Positions 1-8,308 of a stretch of 33,220 bases of DNA are shown piece after piece. The DNA is from Lachnospiraceae bacterium FE2018 (GTDB taxonomy: Bacteria; Bacillota; Clostridia; Lachnospirales; Lachnospiraceae), in the NCBI GenBank assembly GCA_000702845.1, contig JNKK01000029.1, forward strand, positions 1 through 33,220, read 5' to 3'. Positions within the stretch are counted from its first letter, which is position 1. Each line of letters starts with the position of its first letter. The notes beneath the pieces were generated by a model, which had not been told where the DNA came from, searched no databases, and worked only from the letters and a program-made list of their open reading frames with translations. The position numbers and the translations under genes were made by a program.

Positions 1-62
1 CTACGCTCATACGCGACACACTATTTTTCTCCTTTTTTACCTTTTTTGTTTTCACCGGCTTT

Positions 63-110
63 GGACCGGGAACGCGTTTTCCAACGCAACCGGTCCCTCT
101 TTTTTTCTTC
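63..110 (+). terminator. Possible plus-strand rho-independent terminator
   Basis: Arms GGACCGG (63-69) and CCGGTCC (90-96) enclose a second stem, GCGTT (74-78) with AACGC (83-87), around a TTCC loop. A T-rich run (98-107) follows on the plus strand. No plus-strand gene is visible upstream inside the window, so it would serve a transcript entering from the left, if it is a terminator at all. Confidence 0.35.
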
Positions 111-755
111 TTTTCTTTCCCGCTCCGTCCGGCGCTCACCGGGTCGAATCAGGTCGCTACCCCCGCTTTTGCCAGCGAACGGCAAGTCAGATTCCCGCCC
201 GCCTCCTTGATGCCCCACCCCGCTGTTGTTCCGCTTCGTGTGACATCGCGTCGGCTGTGAGACCGGCTCCACCGCAGGTGACCGATTGTGGATTCGGTCC
301 TGCTTCCGTCTCGTCCGCGTCAGTTTTTTTTCACGGGAGTTTTCTTTGGTTTTTTCTTCTTTTTCCTTTGTTCCCTGGCGCTGACCTGGCGGAAAACCCG
401 CATAAAAGCTGACTTTTTCAAGGTTTGAAAAGAAAAATGAAAAATCTAAGGAACAGAAATCGGAAGCCGTTTCAGCTTATTTTTCAGTTGAATTTTCTTT
501 CGTCTTTGCAAATGATTCAGGGTTGAAAACTGATTCGAAAACAGGTTTGAAAACAGGTTGGGCCGGAAAAAGATACAGGAAATGGATTCTGTTTTTTGTT
601 CTGTATTCTTTTCAAATTTGAAAAAAAGAAAGAAAAAAAACGGGGTTTTCCTTTGTTTTTTCTTTGGTCTGCCGGTTTGTTTTCCGGTGTTTTTTCGTGG
701 GATTTTTCTTACTTTTGAGATGTGATGGTCCAGATGGTTTGTGGTTAAGTTAGAC

Positions 756-813
756 GCAAAACGACCTTGGGAAATCGAGCGTGGTAGACTCGATTTGCAC
801 AAGGTCGTTTTGC
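756..813. terminator. Bidirectional terminator-like hairpin downstream of guaA
   Basis: A perfect 14-bp inverted repeat (756-769 with 800-813, core CGACCTTG/CAAGGTCG) encloses a second perfect 8-bp stem AAATCGAG/CTCGATTT (772-779 with 789-796). The outermost part of the stem is AAAA against TTTT, so both strands show a hairpin followed by T residues, the usual layout of a bidirectional rho-independent terminator. It lies about 85 bases past the guaA stop and probably ends the pfkB-guaA transcript. The 58-base nested stem is longer than most simple terminators. Confidence 0.6.
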
Positions 814-832
814 TTGGTGGTTATTCTTTTTT

Positions 833-875
833 CATCCTGACAGGATAGGTGAATTTTTGATTGTCAGGATGTTTT
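833..875 (+). terminator. Hairpin with alternative pairing
   Basis: CATCCTGAC (833-841) pairs perfectly with GTCAGGATG (863-871), and TTTT follows on the plus strand. The left arm can instead pair locally, ATCCTG (834-839) with CAGGAT (841-846), so two mutually exclusive folds exist. On the minus strand the hairpin is followed by A residues, so it is not a standard terminator for guaA. Confidence 0.35.
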
Positions 876-896
876 GGGTTTGCCGTGACACCTTAA

Positions 897-1877
897 TTAT
901 TCATACTCGATGGTTCCGGTTGGTTTCGGTGTCAGATCATACAATACGCGGTTGATCCCCGGTACTTCGTGTGTAATGCGCTCTGTGATATGCTCCAGAA
1001 GTTCGTAGGGAAGCTGCTCAATGGTCGCTGTCATTGCATCTTTTGTGTTGACGGCGCGGATGATGCAGGGCCATTCGAAGGAGCGCTTGTCATCTCTTAC
1101 GCCTGTGGATTTGAAATCCGGTACAACTGTAAAGTACTGCCAGACTTCCCCTTCCAGGCCGTTGCGTGCAAATTCTTCACGCAGGATGGCGTCAGATTCG
1201 CGGACTGCTTCCAGACGGTCACGCGTGATTGCGCCCGGGCAGCGAACGCCGAGTCCCGGACCCGGGAACGGCTGACGGTAAACCATGTTTTCCGGCAGGC
1301 CCAGTGCGTCACCGACGACACGAACTTCATCCTTGAACAGGAATTTCAGCGGTTCTACGAGTTCAAAATTCAGATCCTCCGGCAGTCCTCCGACGTTATG
1401 ATGGGATTTTACCGGACCACTCTCAAGAATATCCGGATAAATGGTTCCCTGTGCCAGGAATTCGATTCCATCCTGCTTTGCAGCTTCCTCAGCAAAGACG
1501 TCGATGAATTCTTTACCGATTATTTTACGCTTACGTTCCGGATCTGTCACACCGGCAAGCTTCTCGAGGAAGCGGTCTGTGGCGTCAACATAGATCAGGT
1601 TTGCATCCATCTTATCGCGGAACACTGAGATAACCTGCTCCGGCTCACCTTTGCGGAGCAGACCGTGATTGACATGCACGCAGACGAGCTGCTTTCCGAT
1701 TGCCTTAATCAGAAGTGCTGCTACAACCGATGAATCAACGCCGCCAGACAATGCCAGCAATACCTTTTTATCGCCGACCTGCGCCTGAAGAGCCTGAATC
1801 TGTTCGTCGATGAATGTGCTGGCCAGCTCCGGCGTAGTGATGCGTTCCATTGTTTCCGGTCTCTTGTTGTCTCCCAT
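897..1877 (-). CDS. guaA: GMP synthase, ATP-pyrophosphatase subunit only (no glutaminase domain)
   Basis: Converts XMP to GMP by adenylating XMP and replacing the adenylate with ammonia. The 326-residue protein has the PP-loop SGGVDSS at residues 44-50, the family motif [10 protein letters not shown], and the C-terminal dimerisation domain ending KPTGTIEYE, which binds XMP. Bacterial GuaA is usually about 510-525 residues with an N-terminal class I glutamine amidotransferase domain; here that domain is absent. The start is secure: AAGGAG lies a few bases before the ATG, and the DNA before it is a short A+T-rich spacer, not a lost coding region. No separate amidotransferase gene occurs in the window. 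Archaea use a two-subunit enzyme of this kind, so a partner glutaminase may be encoded elsewhere, or the enzyme may use free ammonia. It lies 51 bases after the PfkB kinase and is probably co-transcribed with it. Confidence 0.93.
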   Translation of the reverse strand: MGDNKRPETMERITTPELASTFIDEQIQALQAQVGDKKVLLALSGGVDSSVVAALLIKAIGKQLVCVHVNHGLLRKGEPEQVISVFRDKMDANLIYVDATDRFLEKLAGVTDPERKRKIIGKEFIDVFAEEAAKQDGIEFLAQGTIYPDILESGPVKSHHNVGGLPEDLNFELVEPLKFLFKDEVRVVGDALGLPENMVYRQPFPGPGLGVRCPGAITRDRLEAVRESDAILREEFARNGLEGEVWQYFTVVPDFKSTGVRDDKRSFEWPCIIRAVNTKDAMTATIEQLPYELLEHITERITHEVPGINRVLYDLTPKPTGTIEYE

Positions 1878-1928
1878 TCTTTTTCTCCTTTATAAATAAA
1901 AATATAATAAATGTAATACGATACACAT

Positions 1929-2834
1929 TTATATCTGCTTCAGTCTCTCGCGCACAGTCTGCAGCTCCGGAATAGAACTCTGACTGCCGCGGGACTCTAC
2001 TGAAACCGCTGCTGCCATTGCGGAGATTTTAATCACTTCCTGATATGGCAATCCGCTGGCGATGCCATACACAAATGCACCGTGGAAAATATCACCGGCA
2101 CCGGTCGTATCTACGGCTTTCACCGGATAAGCCGGCATGTGTACAACAGGTCCTTCTGTTCTGCCCGGCCGGTACAGCAGGCCGTCATCTCCCAGTGTGA
2201 TCACTGCAGTACCGCCATGTATTGCCTCGATCGCGGCAAACTGGCGCGTAAAGATTTCCTGGTCTGACAGATTAACCGGTTCACCCAGAAATCCTTCCGT
2301 AAACACCTGGGATGCCACGAGATAGTCAACTTCTCTGGAAACACGCATAGTATCTTCGCGCGCAGTTCCCGCATCTGCGACACGAATTGCATCCGGATAT
2401 TGCCGGAATGCATCGAGCGTGAGCACCGGTTCGTGTCCGTCAGTCAGAATCACATTGATCTCTCTGTCAGGGAAAGAATAACTGGTCTGTTCCGGCGGTT
2501 CGCGGAAATTCATGATCGTCCGGTTACCATTCTGTTCATTTGTAAAAATATAGCTGTAAGAGGTTTTAAAACCTTCGGGCGCAAGTAGTTCTTCGCTGTG
2601 AACGCCGGGTTCTTCCAATACTTTGCGCAATGCATTCCCATAGAAATCTTTTCCGATTCTGCTGCGCAGATATGTCTCTGCGCCCCATTTTGCACAAAGA
2701 TATGCGGCATTGTATCCCGGACCGCCGCCTCCTTCGTTTTCGACTTTCAGTGTGTATTTTCTGTTTTCAATAAGCGGACCGTCCATCGGAACGGTTATGT
2801 CATACGTGGAAAGTCCGACTACCAAAATGGCCAT
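1929..2834 (-). CDS. PfkB-family (ribokinase-like) carbohydrate or nucleoside kinase
   Basis: A 301-residue cytoplasmic kinase of the ribokinase/PfkB fold, transferring phosphate from ATP to a sugar or nucleoside hydroxyl. The N-terminus MAILVVGLSTYDI and the glycine-rich EGGGGPGYNAA segment (about 34-44) match the substrate-binding part of the family. The second PfkB signature DTTGAGDIFHGAF begins at residue 242, with Asp248 the expected catalytic base. The substrate cannot be read from sequence. Its place directly upstream of a GMP synthase makes a nucleoside such as inosine or guanosine one possibility, but this is inference. A GGAG ribosome site lies eight bases before the ATG. It is probably the first gene of a two-gene unit with guaA. 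Confidence 0.85.
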   Translation of the reverse strand: MAILVVGLSTYDITVPMDGPLIENRKYTLKVENEGGGGPGYNAAYLCAKWGAETYLRSRIGKDFYGNALRKVLEEPGVHSEELLAPEGFKTSYSYIFTNEQNGNRTIMNFREPPEQTSYSFPDREINVILTDGHEPVLTLDAFRQYPDAIRVADAGTAREDTMRVSREVDYLVASQVFTEGFLGEPVNLSDQEIFTRQFAAIEAIHGGTAVITLGDDGLLYRPGRTEGPVVHMPAYPVKAVDTTGAGDIFHGAFVYGIASGLPYQEVIKISAMAAAVSVESRGSQSSIPELQTVRERLKQI

Positions 2835-2864
2835 AACGCATGCTCCTGCCAGCTTCTGAATATG

Positions 2865-2893
2865 ATTTTAACGGATAAAAAGTTACTTCTTTA
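2865..2893 (-). promoter_or_regulatory. Possible promoter for pfkB-guaA
   Basis: On the minus strand a TAAAAT -10 box (2865-2870) has a poor -35 (TAAAGA, 2888-2893) at 17-bp spacing. The -10 is good and the -35 is not, so this is tentative. Confidence 0.28.
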
Positions 2894-2924
2894 TCTTATC
2901 ACGGATTACCCCGAATTGCACCTG

Positions 2925-2958
2925 AAAAAAGGAGGCACAGCAAACTGCTGTACCTCCT
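2925..2958 (-). terminator. Rho-independent terminator of the zinc-ribbon gene
   Basis: On the minus strand AGGAGG and CCTCCT arms (2953-2958 with 2930-2935) plus ACAGCA/TGCTGT inner arms form a stem with one mismatch and a three-base loop, followed directly by six T residues. It lies about 40 bases after the stop codon of the gene at 2995-3951. Confidence 0.85.
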
Positions 2959-2994
2959 GTAACTATTACATTCTATGTATTTATATGATTTCTA

Positions 2995-3951
2995 TTACAG
3001 ATTCTCATACTGCTGAATCAGTTCAATATTTGTACGTTCTGTCTGACTCAGCGACATCGTATCAAAACTGCCCGGAGGGATCGTTCCGTTGTACCAGCTC
3101 TGACTGTCAAAATATGCCTGCAGTTCCGGATCATCAAATCTGCGGCCGTGACGTGCATAGATCTCATTGCGGGCGATGCGCAGCTGAGACTTTGACATTC
3201 CCGAAAGCTGGCTGCCGGAGAGCACCTGAGAGCTGCTGTTCGGCAGCACATAACTGTTGTTTGATCCGGTCTGTGTCGCCTGAATCTGCTCCGGTTCCGG
3301 CGTCGGTGTCGGCGTCGGGAGCGGCGTCGGTTCCGGTGTCGGCTCCGGCGTTGGTGTTGGTGTCGGTGTCGGAGTCGGCGTAGGCGTCGGCGTTGCGGTC
3401 GGTGTTGGTGTTGCAGACGGTGTTGGTGTCGGTGTTGCAGTCAGCGTTGGTGTCGGTGTTGCAGTTACCTCTGCAACAGCACTCTTACTGTCCGCGCCGG
3501 TACCTGATGTCGACGCTGTCGACGTCTTGCTGTCCCCAAAGAACGGAAGTGACTGCGGGCTGACAATCGCCATAACCAGAACAACTGCAAGCAAGGCAAT
3601 CACTGCAAGTATTGCCCCGAGAATAATCCGCTGATTGCGCTGTCTTTTCCGGGCTGCAGCTCTGCGTGCCATCGTACGCTTGTACGTCTCATCATCTTCA
3701 ATCTGATAAGGTGAACTGTAATTTTTTTCCCTCTGCGCCTGCCGGTCTGAATTCGGATGCGGATGACGCTGCCTTGCAGCGGCTGTTTCGGCTGTAGTAT
3801 CCGCTTTTTCAGCGAGTTCGTCATCGATTCTCCGGATCATGTCGTCGGATTCTGTGCTTGTATTTTGCAGATTTTCCAAAATGCGCTCCCCGCATTTCGG
3901 GCAGATCCTGCTGTTATCTGCAATCGTGCTGCCGCAAAATGGACAAATCAT
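2995..3951 (-). CDS. Zinc-ribbon membrane protein with Thr-Pro stalk and YARHG domain
   Basis: A 318-residue single-pass membrane protein of unknown function. Residues 3-20 form a zinc ribbon (CPFC and CPKC). A charged cytoplasmic segment to about 107 is followed by one membrane helix (about 108-131). A stalk at about 164-221 consists almost entirely of alternating Thr-Pro, with Glu-Pro variants. The C-terminal YARHG domain (about 245-318) contains the defining IYARHGRRF (264-272). The order predicts a cytoplasmic zinc ribbon, with the stalk and YARHG domain outside the cell. Proteins of this design are common in clostridia, and the YARHG domain is thought to act at the cell surface, but no reaction is established. 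It is monocistronic, with a strong promoter before it and a terminator after it. Confidence 0.88.
   Translation of the reverse strand: MICPFCGSTIADNSRICPKCGERILENLQNTSTESDDMIRRIDDELAEKADTTAETAAARQRHPHPNSDRQAQREKNYSSPYQIEDDETYKRTMARRAAARKRQRNQRIILGAILAVIALLAVVLVMAIVSPQSLPFFGDSKTSTASTSGTGADSKSAVAEVTATPTPTLTATPTPTPSATPTPTATPTPTPTPTPTPTPTPEPTPEPTPLPTPTPTPEPEQIQATQTGSNNSYVLPNSSSQVLSGSQLSGMSKSQLRIARNEIYARHGRRFDDPELQAYFDSQSWYNGTIPPGSFDTMSLSQTERTNIELIQQYENL
3289..3462 (-). repeat. Low-complexity repeat encoding the Thr-Pro stalk
   Basis: Short repeats of the type GGTGTCGGTGTC on the plus strand encode alternating Pro-Thr residues 164-221 of the YARHG protein. Such DNA is prone to slippage, so stalk length probably varies between strains. 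Confidence 0.85.
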
Positions 3952-3997
3952 ATTAATCCCCTTTCCCCTTGATCAATAGCATTCAGCTACCTTTTAC

Positions 3998-4025
3998 ATT
4001 TTACGCAATTTTTACGATCTGTCAA
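3998..4025 (-). promoter_or_regulatory. Promoter of the zinc-ribbon/YARHG gene
   Basis: Minus-strand TTGACA (4020-4025) and TAAAAT (3998-4003) are separated by 16 bases, a near-consensus sigma-A promoter about 50 bases before the start codon. Confidence 0.75.
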
Positions 4026-4058
4026 TTGTTTCTTAACAAATTCACATTTTTACAATGC

Positions 4059-4094
4059 AAAACATCCCGGAAATACCGCAATATTTCCGGGATG
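4059..4094 (-). terminator. Rho-independent terminator of rpsB-tsf
   Basis: A perfect 13-bp inverted repeat, CATCCCGGAAATA with TATTTCCGGGATG (4063-4075 and 4082-4094), has a six-base loop and four T residues on the minus strand. It lies about 25 bases after the tsf stop. Confidence 0.85.
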
Positions 4095-4116
4095 GCATCA
4101 TTCATTAATCAGAGAA

Positions 4117-5055
4117 TTACTTTCCCATCTGCTTTGCAACTTCTTCTGCAAAGTTTTCTTCCTTCTTCTCGATACCTTCGCCGGTCTCGAAGCGGACAAA
4201 TCCTTTGATCGCAATCTTCGCGCCGTTTTCTTTTGCAACCTGCTCGACATACTTGCCGACGGTCTGCTTTCCGTCCTCTGCGCGGACATAAACCTGATCC
4301 ATCAGAACGATCTCTTTGAGTTCTTTGTTAACACGTCCCATAACCATGCCGTTGATAACCTTCTCCGGCTTCTGGGACTCTTTCGGATCATTCATGATTG
4401 CTGCGAGGAGAATCTTCTTCTCATTCTCGATGAAGTCCTGAGAAATTTCTTTGTTTGTGGTGTAAAGCGGACGCATAGCAGCTGCCTGCATAGCGATGTT
4501 CTTGCCCATCTCTTCAATTGCTTCGTTGACAACATCTGTCTCAACATCAACCAGGACACCGATCTTGCCATCCATATGGGTGTAAGCTGCGATGAATCCG
4601 TTCGGCTCTTCGACTGTTGTGAAACGTCTGATGTTCATGTTTTCGCCGATGACAGCGATCTGATCCTGCAGTACGTCCTTAACTGTCTTGGAAGCGTCAG
4701 CCTTCCATGCCTCTTCCATGAACGCATCGATATCTGCTGCGGTTGTATCCATAACCTGATCGCATACCTCAGATACGAATGTACGGAACTGGTCGTTCTT
4801 TGCGACAAAGTCTGTCTCAGAGTTAACTTCGACCGCAACTGCTTTCTTTGCATCGTCAGAAGTCTTGAGCATTACGATACCTTCTGCTGCGATACGGCCT
4901 GCCTTCTTCTGTGCGGAAGCCTTGCCGGTCTCACGAAGATATTCAACAGCCTTATCCATATCGCCGTTGGTCTCTGTCAGTGCCTTCTTGCAGTCCATCA
5001 TGCCTGCGCCGGTCATTTCTCTGAGTTCTTTTACCTGTGCTGCTGTGATTGCCAT
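4117..5055 (-). CDS. tsf: Translation elongation factor Ts
   Basis: Guanine nucleotide exchange factor that releases GDP from EF-Tu so it can be reloaded with GTP. The 312-residue length is normal. The N-terminal UBA-like module begins MAITAAQVKELREMTGAGMM and continues DCKKAL, as in most bacterial EF-Ts. The TDFV motif that contacts EF-Tu appears in SETDFVAKNDQF (about residues 80-90). A GGAGG ribosome site lies just before the ATG. It follows rpsB by 77 bases in the classic rpsB-tsf order and is followed by a clear terminator. Confidence 0.98.
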   Translation of the reverse strand: MAITAAQVKELREMTGAGMMDCKKALTETNGDMDKAVEYLRETGKASAQKKAGRIAAEGIVMLKTSDDAKKAVAVEVNSETDFVAKNDQFRTFVSEVCDQVMDTTAADIDAFMEEAWKADASKTVKDVLQDQIAVIGENMNIRRFTTVEEPNGFIAAYTHMDGKIGVLVDVETDVVNEAIEEMGKNIAMQAAAMRPLYTTNKEISQDFIENEKKILLAAIMNDPKESQKPEKVINGMVMGRVNKELKEIVLMDQVYVRAEDGKQTVGKYVEQVAKENGAKIAIKGFVRFETGEGIEKKEENFAEEVAKQMGK

Positions 5056-5132
5056 ATGATTTAATCCTCCGTTGGTTCACTGATAACCTGTCTCCGGCTG
5101 TGCCGGCCGACAGCTGCTACAATTCTCTGCGA

Positions 5133-5873
5133 TTATGCCTCAGCCTCTTCTGCTGCTGCCTCTTCCTCTGCTTCCGGTGCATCATTTGCTGCGCCCTGCT
5201 TTGCCTCGATGACTGCATCTGCCATCTTGGAAACAAGCAGTTTAACGGCACGGATTGCATCGTCGTTGCCCGGGATGACATAGTCAAGTTCTTCCGGATC
5301 ACAGTTGGTATCGCAGATACCGATCAGTGTAACGCCGAGGGTGTGTGCTTCCTGTACGCAGATGCGCTCTTTCTTCGGATCAACTACGAAGATTGCATCC
5401 GGGAGGCGCTTCATCTCTTTGATACCGCCGAGGTTCTTTTCGAGCTTCGCCTGTTCTTTTTTCAGCTTAATAACTTCCTTCTTCGGAAGAACATCAAATG
5501 TGCCGTCTTCTTCCATCTGTTCGATGTCTTTCAGACGCTGAATACGGCTCTTGATGGTCTGGAAGTTGGTCAGCATGCCGCCGAGCCATCTCTCATTGAC
5601 ATAGAACATGCCGCAGCGCTTTGCTTCATTTGCGACTGTTTCCTGTGCCTGCTTTTTGGTTCCTACGAAGAGGATTGTACCGCCGTCAGCAGCGATATCA
5701 GCAACTGCCTTGTAGGCGTCATCGATCATTCCGACAGACTTCTGCAGGTCGATGATATAGATCCCGTTGCGCTCTGTGTAGATATACGGAGCCATCTTGG
5801 GGTTCCATCTTCTTGTAAGGTGTCCGAAATGTACACCGGCTTCCAACAGCTGCTTCATACTGATTACACTCAT
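5133..5873 (-). CDS. rpsB: 30S ribosomal protein S2
   Basis: Component of the small ribosomal subunit, needed for recruiting S1-like functions and for initiation. The protein is 246 residues from the chosen start [18 protein letters not shown]. An in-frame extension upstream (to 5909) would add a lysine/arginine-rich peptide, but the AAAGGAG ribosome site lies inside that extension, six bases before the ATG at 5873, so the shorter form is correct. Conserved S2 segments include [12 protein letters not shown] and FVGTKKQAQ. The C-terminal tail is unusually acidic and alanine-rich (about 18 Glu/Ala residues), which is common in clostridial S2. It is the first gene of the rpsB-tsf operon. Confidence 0.98.
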   Translation of the reverse strand: MSVISMKQLLEAGVHFGHLTRRWNPKMAPYIYTERNGIYIIDLQKSVGMIDDAYKAVADIAADGGTILFVGTKKQAQETVANEAKRCGMFYVNERWLGGMLTNFQTIKSRIQRLKDIEQMEEDGTFDVLPKKEVIKLKKEQAKLEKNLGGIKEMKRLPDAIFVVDPKKERICVQEAHTLGVTLIGICDTNCDPEELDYVIPGNDDAIRAVKLLVSKMADAVIEAKQGAANDAPEAEEEAAAEEAEA

Positions 5874-5992
5874 TGCTTTTTCTCCTTTTCTGGTTTTTTT
5901 CTTCCGCATGTGTCAGCTCTTTGCCAACCCGCATTATTATGCAGGAACCGCGGCGCAGAATCCGCATGCGTGCTATTTGTGCAACAGATGAT

Positions 5993-6021
5993 ATTTTATC
6001 ATATCTTTCTGTGTGATACAA
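5993..6021 (-). promoter_or_regulatory. Promoter of rpsB-tsf
   Basis: Minus-strand TTGTAT (6016-6021) and TAAAAT (5993-5998) are spaced by exactly 17 bases. This leaves a leader of about 115 bases before rpsB. The leader has short GC-rich inverted segments that could bind S2 for feedback control, but no known S2 leader motif was recognised. Confidence 0.65.
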
Positions 6022-6063
6022 GCTGATTTTTAAAGGTTTTTCCGGTTTTTCAGGTCTCCGGCA

Positions 6064-6621
6064 TCAGACCGGATCGTGGAACAGATAACAGCTCGAAAAT
6101 GTGATCGTATCTTTGCCGTAGTAATACTCCACACCTGCCTTTTTACAGGTATCTGACACGAGCAGACCATATGCCTCCATCGAAGGATACGCTTTGTCAG
6201 GAAAACGGCACGGCGCGTCCGGATAGGTGCAGCGCGTACATTTGCCATAATTACATCCGCCGCTGCTCATGGGCAGAAGATCAATTCCAGGTTCCAGTTC
6301 CCGTATTTTCTCCAGATATTCCAGAAAATGGATGCGCTGATCCTCCATCGCCTCCATCATCGTCTCGGCGTCAAACTGGTCCTCCATATATGCTGTTGTC
6401 TGAACAAGAAGTCCCCAGTCATACTTTTCTGCTTTCTCCCTGATCTCTTCCAGTGTGCCGCAGGCCGGCGGACAGGTCCACTGCCGGTTGTATTTGTTGC
6501 ATTTGTCAGCCCGGCACATATCACGCACTTCCTTGCGGAAGCGCAGCGTTTCCACATCAAATATTCCATTGTGAGAAAAGCCGATCTCCTCTGCGAGTGC
6601 CTGCGCCTGTTCTTTCGTCAT
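6064..6621 (-). CDS. DUF2284 cysteine-rich metal-binding protein
   Basis: A 185-residue protein of the DUF2284 family, predicted to bind metal through cysteines; its reaction is not known. Ten cysteines are present, at residues 36, 41, 50, 54, 123, 128, 131, 138, 159 and 178. The motifs WTCPPAC (48-54) and GGCNYGKCTRC (121-131) are typical and could hold an iron-sulphur cluster. It starts 18 bases after the RACo-like activator, with AAAGGA before its ATG, so the two are almost certainly co-transcribed. The context suggests a helper role in corrinoid activation or methyl-group metabolism, for example supplying electrons or metal, but that is inference from position only. Confidence 0.85.
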   Translation of the reverse strand: MTKEQAQALAEEIGFSHNGIFDVETLRFRKEVRDMCRADKCNKYNRQWTCPPACGTLEEIREKAEKYDWGLLVQTTAYMEDQFDAETMMEAMEDQRIHFLEYLEKIRELEPGIDLLPMSSGGCNYGKCTRCTYPDAPCRFPDKAYPSMEAYGLLVSDTCKKAGVEYYYGKDTITFSSCYLFHDPV

Positions 6622-6639
6622 GATATTTTCCTTTCTGAT

Positions 6640-8133
6640 TTACTGCTCCGGGAAAAACATATGATCCATATACAGATCGTTGAATTTCGGATTTTCTGCG
6701 AGTGCAGTCTCTCCGGCCGCTGCCGCCACGCGTGCGAAACGTTCACCGAGCGACGGATCTTTTGCAAGCATTACCGCGCCGGCCAGAGAACTGTTTCCGA
6801 TCGGAATGATTTTTCCTTCGAATTCTTCCGGCAGAAGTCCGATCCCGATGGCCTTCTCCTGGTTGATCTTTTCTCCGAATCCGCCTGCGATATAGACCCT
6901 TGCAACACCGTCATAACCGACACCGTATTCCTGCAGCAGAACCTCAATGCCGGCGCGGATCGCAGATTTGGCCAGCTGGACCTCACGGACATCTTTGTTT
7001 GTGAACACAACACCTTCCGCCAGCGGAAAGCCGTCGTCGAAATAGTCGTCGTCCATCAGGCCTGTCTCATCGATCAGCTCATCTTTCAGAAGCTCATATA
7101 CCGTTTCCAGTACACCTGTTCCGCAAAGGCCGATTGCCGGACGGTCACCAATTGTTCCGACAGTCGCTTCTCCGTCTTCGATCGACACGGAACTGATCGC
7201 CCCGGGGATGCCTGCAACGCCGCAGCTGATGTTTCCGCCTTCGAATGCAGGACCTGCTGCTGTGGACGCAGAAACCATCTTCTCTCTGCTGCCGATGACC
7301 ATCTCACCGTTTGTACCCAGGTCTACCAGCAGACAGACTTCATCGCTCTGATCCATATCTACGGCAATCATGCCGCTGACAATATCTGCTCCGACAAAGG
7401 TGCTGATTCCCGGCATCATCTGCATGTTTCTCCAACTGTGCAGCGAAATATCCACCGGATCATACGGCGCGACGCCGAGCGTTTTACAGGAGAGTCCCTG
7501 CAGCAGATGCTGCATGGTCGTATTGCCTGCAATCACGAACGGAGCCGTTTCCGGATTCATGCCAAGTTTTTCCGACATGCCTGCAAGATCATTCAGAATC
7601 GACTGCTGCAGTTCTTCTGCTTTTCCGTTATTGGATGCATCCATACGTGAGACAACATCTGTTCCGTATGCGCGCTGATGATTGACAGATGTGACCGTTT
7701 TCAGTACCTGGCCGCTGCTGCGGTCTACCAGTGAAGCTGCCAGTGTGGTTGTTCCGATATCGACTGCAACCACATAGTCTGCGGCATCCGAATCTGCATA
7801 CAGATCAGCTGAATCTGTTCTGGATGAGTTCCCGTCACCGGAAAAGCCGGTAGCTGCTACAATCTCGTCCTCGTCAGCGTCCGGGAGTTCAATGACGGCA
7901 GGACCTTCCAGCGTCACACGACATGCAAGACGCCAGCCCGCCGCCAGTTCTTCCTCTGTAAAATACTTCTTCCCGGCAGCTGACGGATCCGGTGCATCTG
8001 AAACAAACCGCACCCTGCATTTTCCGCACACTCCCCGGCCGCCGCAGGGAGCAGGAAGATAAATCTGTTCCTTCTGCAGCCGTTCCAGCAGATTTTCTTT
8101 TTTCCCGGTTCCTTCCAGTCTGATCTCTTTCAT
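6640..8133 (-). CDS. RACo-like ATP-dependent reductive activator of corrinoid proteins
   Basis: Reactivates corrinoid proteins by reducing inactive Co(II) to Co(I), using ATP and an electron from its own cluster. The 497-residue protein has an N-terminal [2Fe-2S] ferredoxin domain with Cys30, Cys36, Cys39 and Cys71. A linker follows (about 85-119, rich in Asp/Ser/Asn), then an actin-like ATPase (ASKHA) domain beginning VVAVDIGTTT (121-130). Later ATPase signatures are AGNTTMQHLL, LVDLGTNGEMVIG and YIAGGFGEK. This is the DUF4445/RamA/RACo arrangement, without the long central insert of some members. A GGAG site precedes the ATG. It is 175 bases downstream of a corrinoid protein, with a terminator hairpin between them. 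That suggests the activator is made in smaller amounts than its substrate, as expected for a catalytic reactivator. Confidence 0.92.
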   Translation of the reverse strand: MKEIRLEGTGKKENLLERLQKEQIYLPAPCGGRGVCGKCRVRFVSDAPDPSAAGKKYFTEEELAAGWRLACRVTLEGPAVIELPDADEDEIVAATGFSGDGNSSRTDSADLYADSDAADYVVAVDIGTTTLAASLVDRSSGQVLKTVTSVNHQRAYGTDVVSRMDASNNGKAEELQQSILNDLAGMSEKLGMNPETAPFVIAGNTTMQHLLQGLSCKTLGVAPYDPVDISLHSWRNMQMMPGISTFVGADIVSGMIAVDMDQSDEVCLLVDLGTNGEMVIGSREKMVSASTAAGPAFEGGNISCGVAGIPGAISSVSIEDGEATVGTIGDRPAIGLCGTGVLETVYELLKDELIDETGLMDDDYFDDGFPLAEGVVFTNKDVREVQLAKSAIRAGIEVLLQEYGVGYDGVARVYIAGGFGEKINQEKAIGIGLLPEEFEGKIIPIGNSSLAGAVMLAKDPSLGERFARVAAAAGETALAENPKFNDLYMDHMFFPEQ

Positions 8134-8199
8134 ATCGCACTCCGCCCTGTGATGTGTTTAATGTGTTTATTGTATAATAACTGTTACATTTTATTGTAT

Positions 8200-8230
8200 A
8201 AAAAAAGGGTTTCTTTCGAAACCCTTTTTC
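8200..8230. terminator. Terminator or attenuator between corrinoid protein and RACo genes
   Basis: GGGTTTC (8207-8213) pairs with GAAACCC (8218-8224) around a four-base loop, and the stem is extended by A/T runs on both sides. Both strands therefore show a hairpin followed by T residues. On the minus strand it lies about 80 bases after the corrinoid gene stop, so it should lower or end transcription before the activator gene. No strong separate promoter for the activator was identified, although TATA-rich sequence follows the hairpin. Confidence 0.75.
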
Positions 8231-8308
8231 CCGTAAAAAAATTGTAAAAACTTGCTGAATTCTGTTTACCTGCGTTTTCCGCACCAGACATCAGCGAGAG
8301 GATCGGAT

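Larger units (their letters stand above)
1..896. other. Gene-free pyrimidine-rich region
   Basis: No convincing gene is seen in these roughly 900 bases. The plus strand is very rich in T and C at about 90-120, 325-380 and 600-720. The only long reading frames (minus strand, 21-272 and 446-802) give lysine/arginine-rich or phenylalanine-run peptides with no recognisable domain and no good ribosome site. A GC-rich patch at about 120-310 contains a hairpin (274-303) with GCAGG and ACCGA arms. No tRNA, rRNA or known riboswitch was recognised. Two further hairpins at 756-871 look like the end of the transcript coming from guaA. The last bases on the minus strand contain an AAAGGAG-like sequence about 18 bases before an ATG at 10-8, so a gene might begin just outside the window, but this cannot be shown. 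Confidence 0.6.

Noticed and set aside
21-272. Minus-strand 83-codon frame
   Set aside because: Highly basic, no domain, no ribosome site at its start; looks like chance reading of purine-rich DNA.
446-802. Minus-strand 118-codon frame
   Set aside because: Contains lysine and phenylalanine runs from A/T tracts, and its first part is the nested hairpin; not protein-like.
5049-6026. 325-codon plus-strand frame opposite rpsB
   Set aside because: Antisense shadow of a highly expressed ribosomal gene; Cys/Leu/Phe-rich with no known domain.
6328-7650. 440-codon plus-strand frame
   Set aside because: Lies opposite the DUF2284 and RACo genes; no domain, and composition typical of an antisense shadow.
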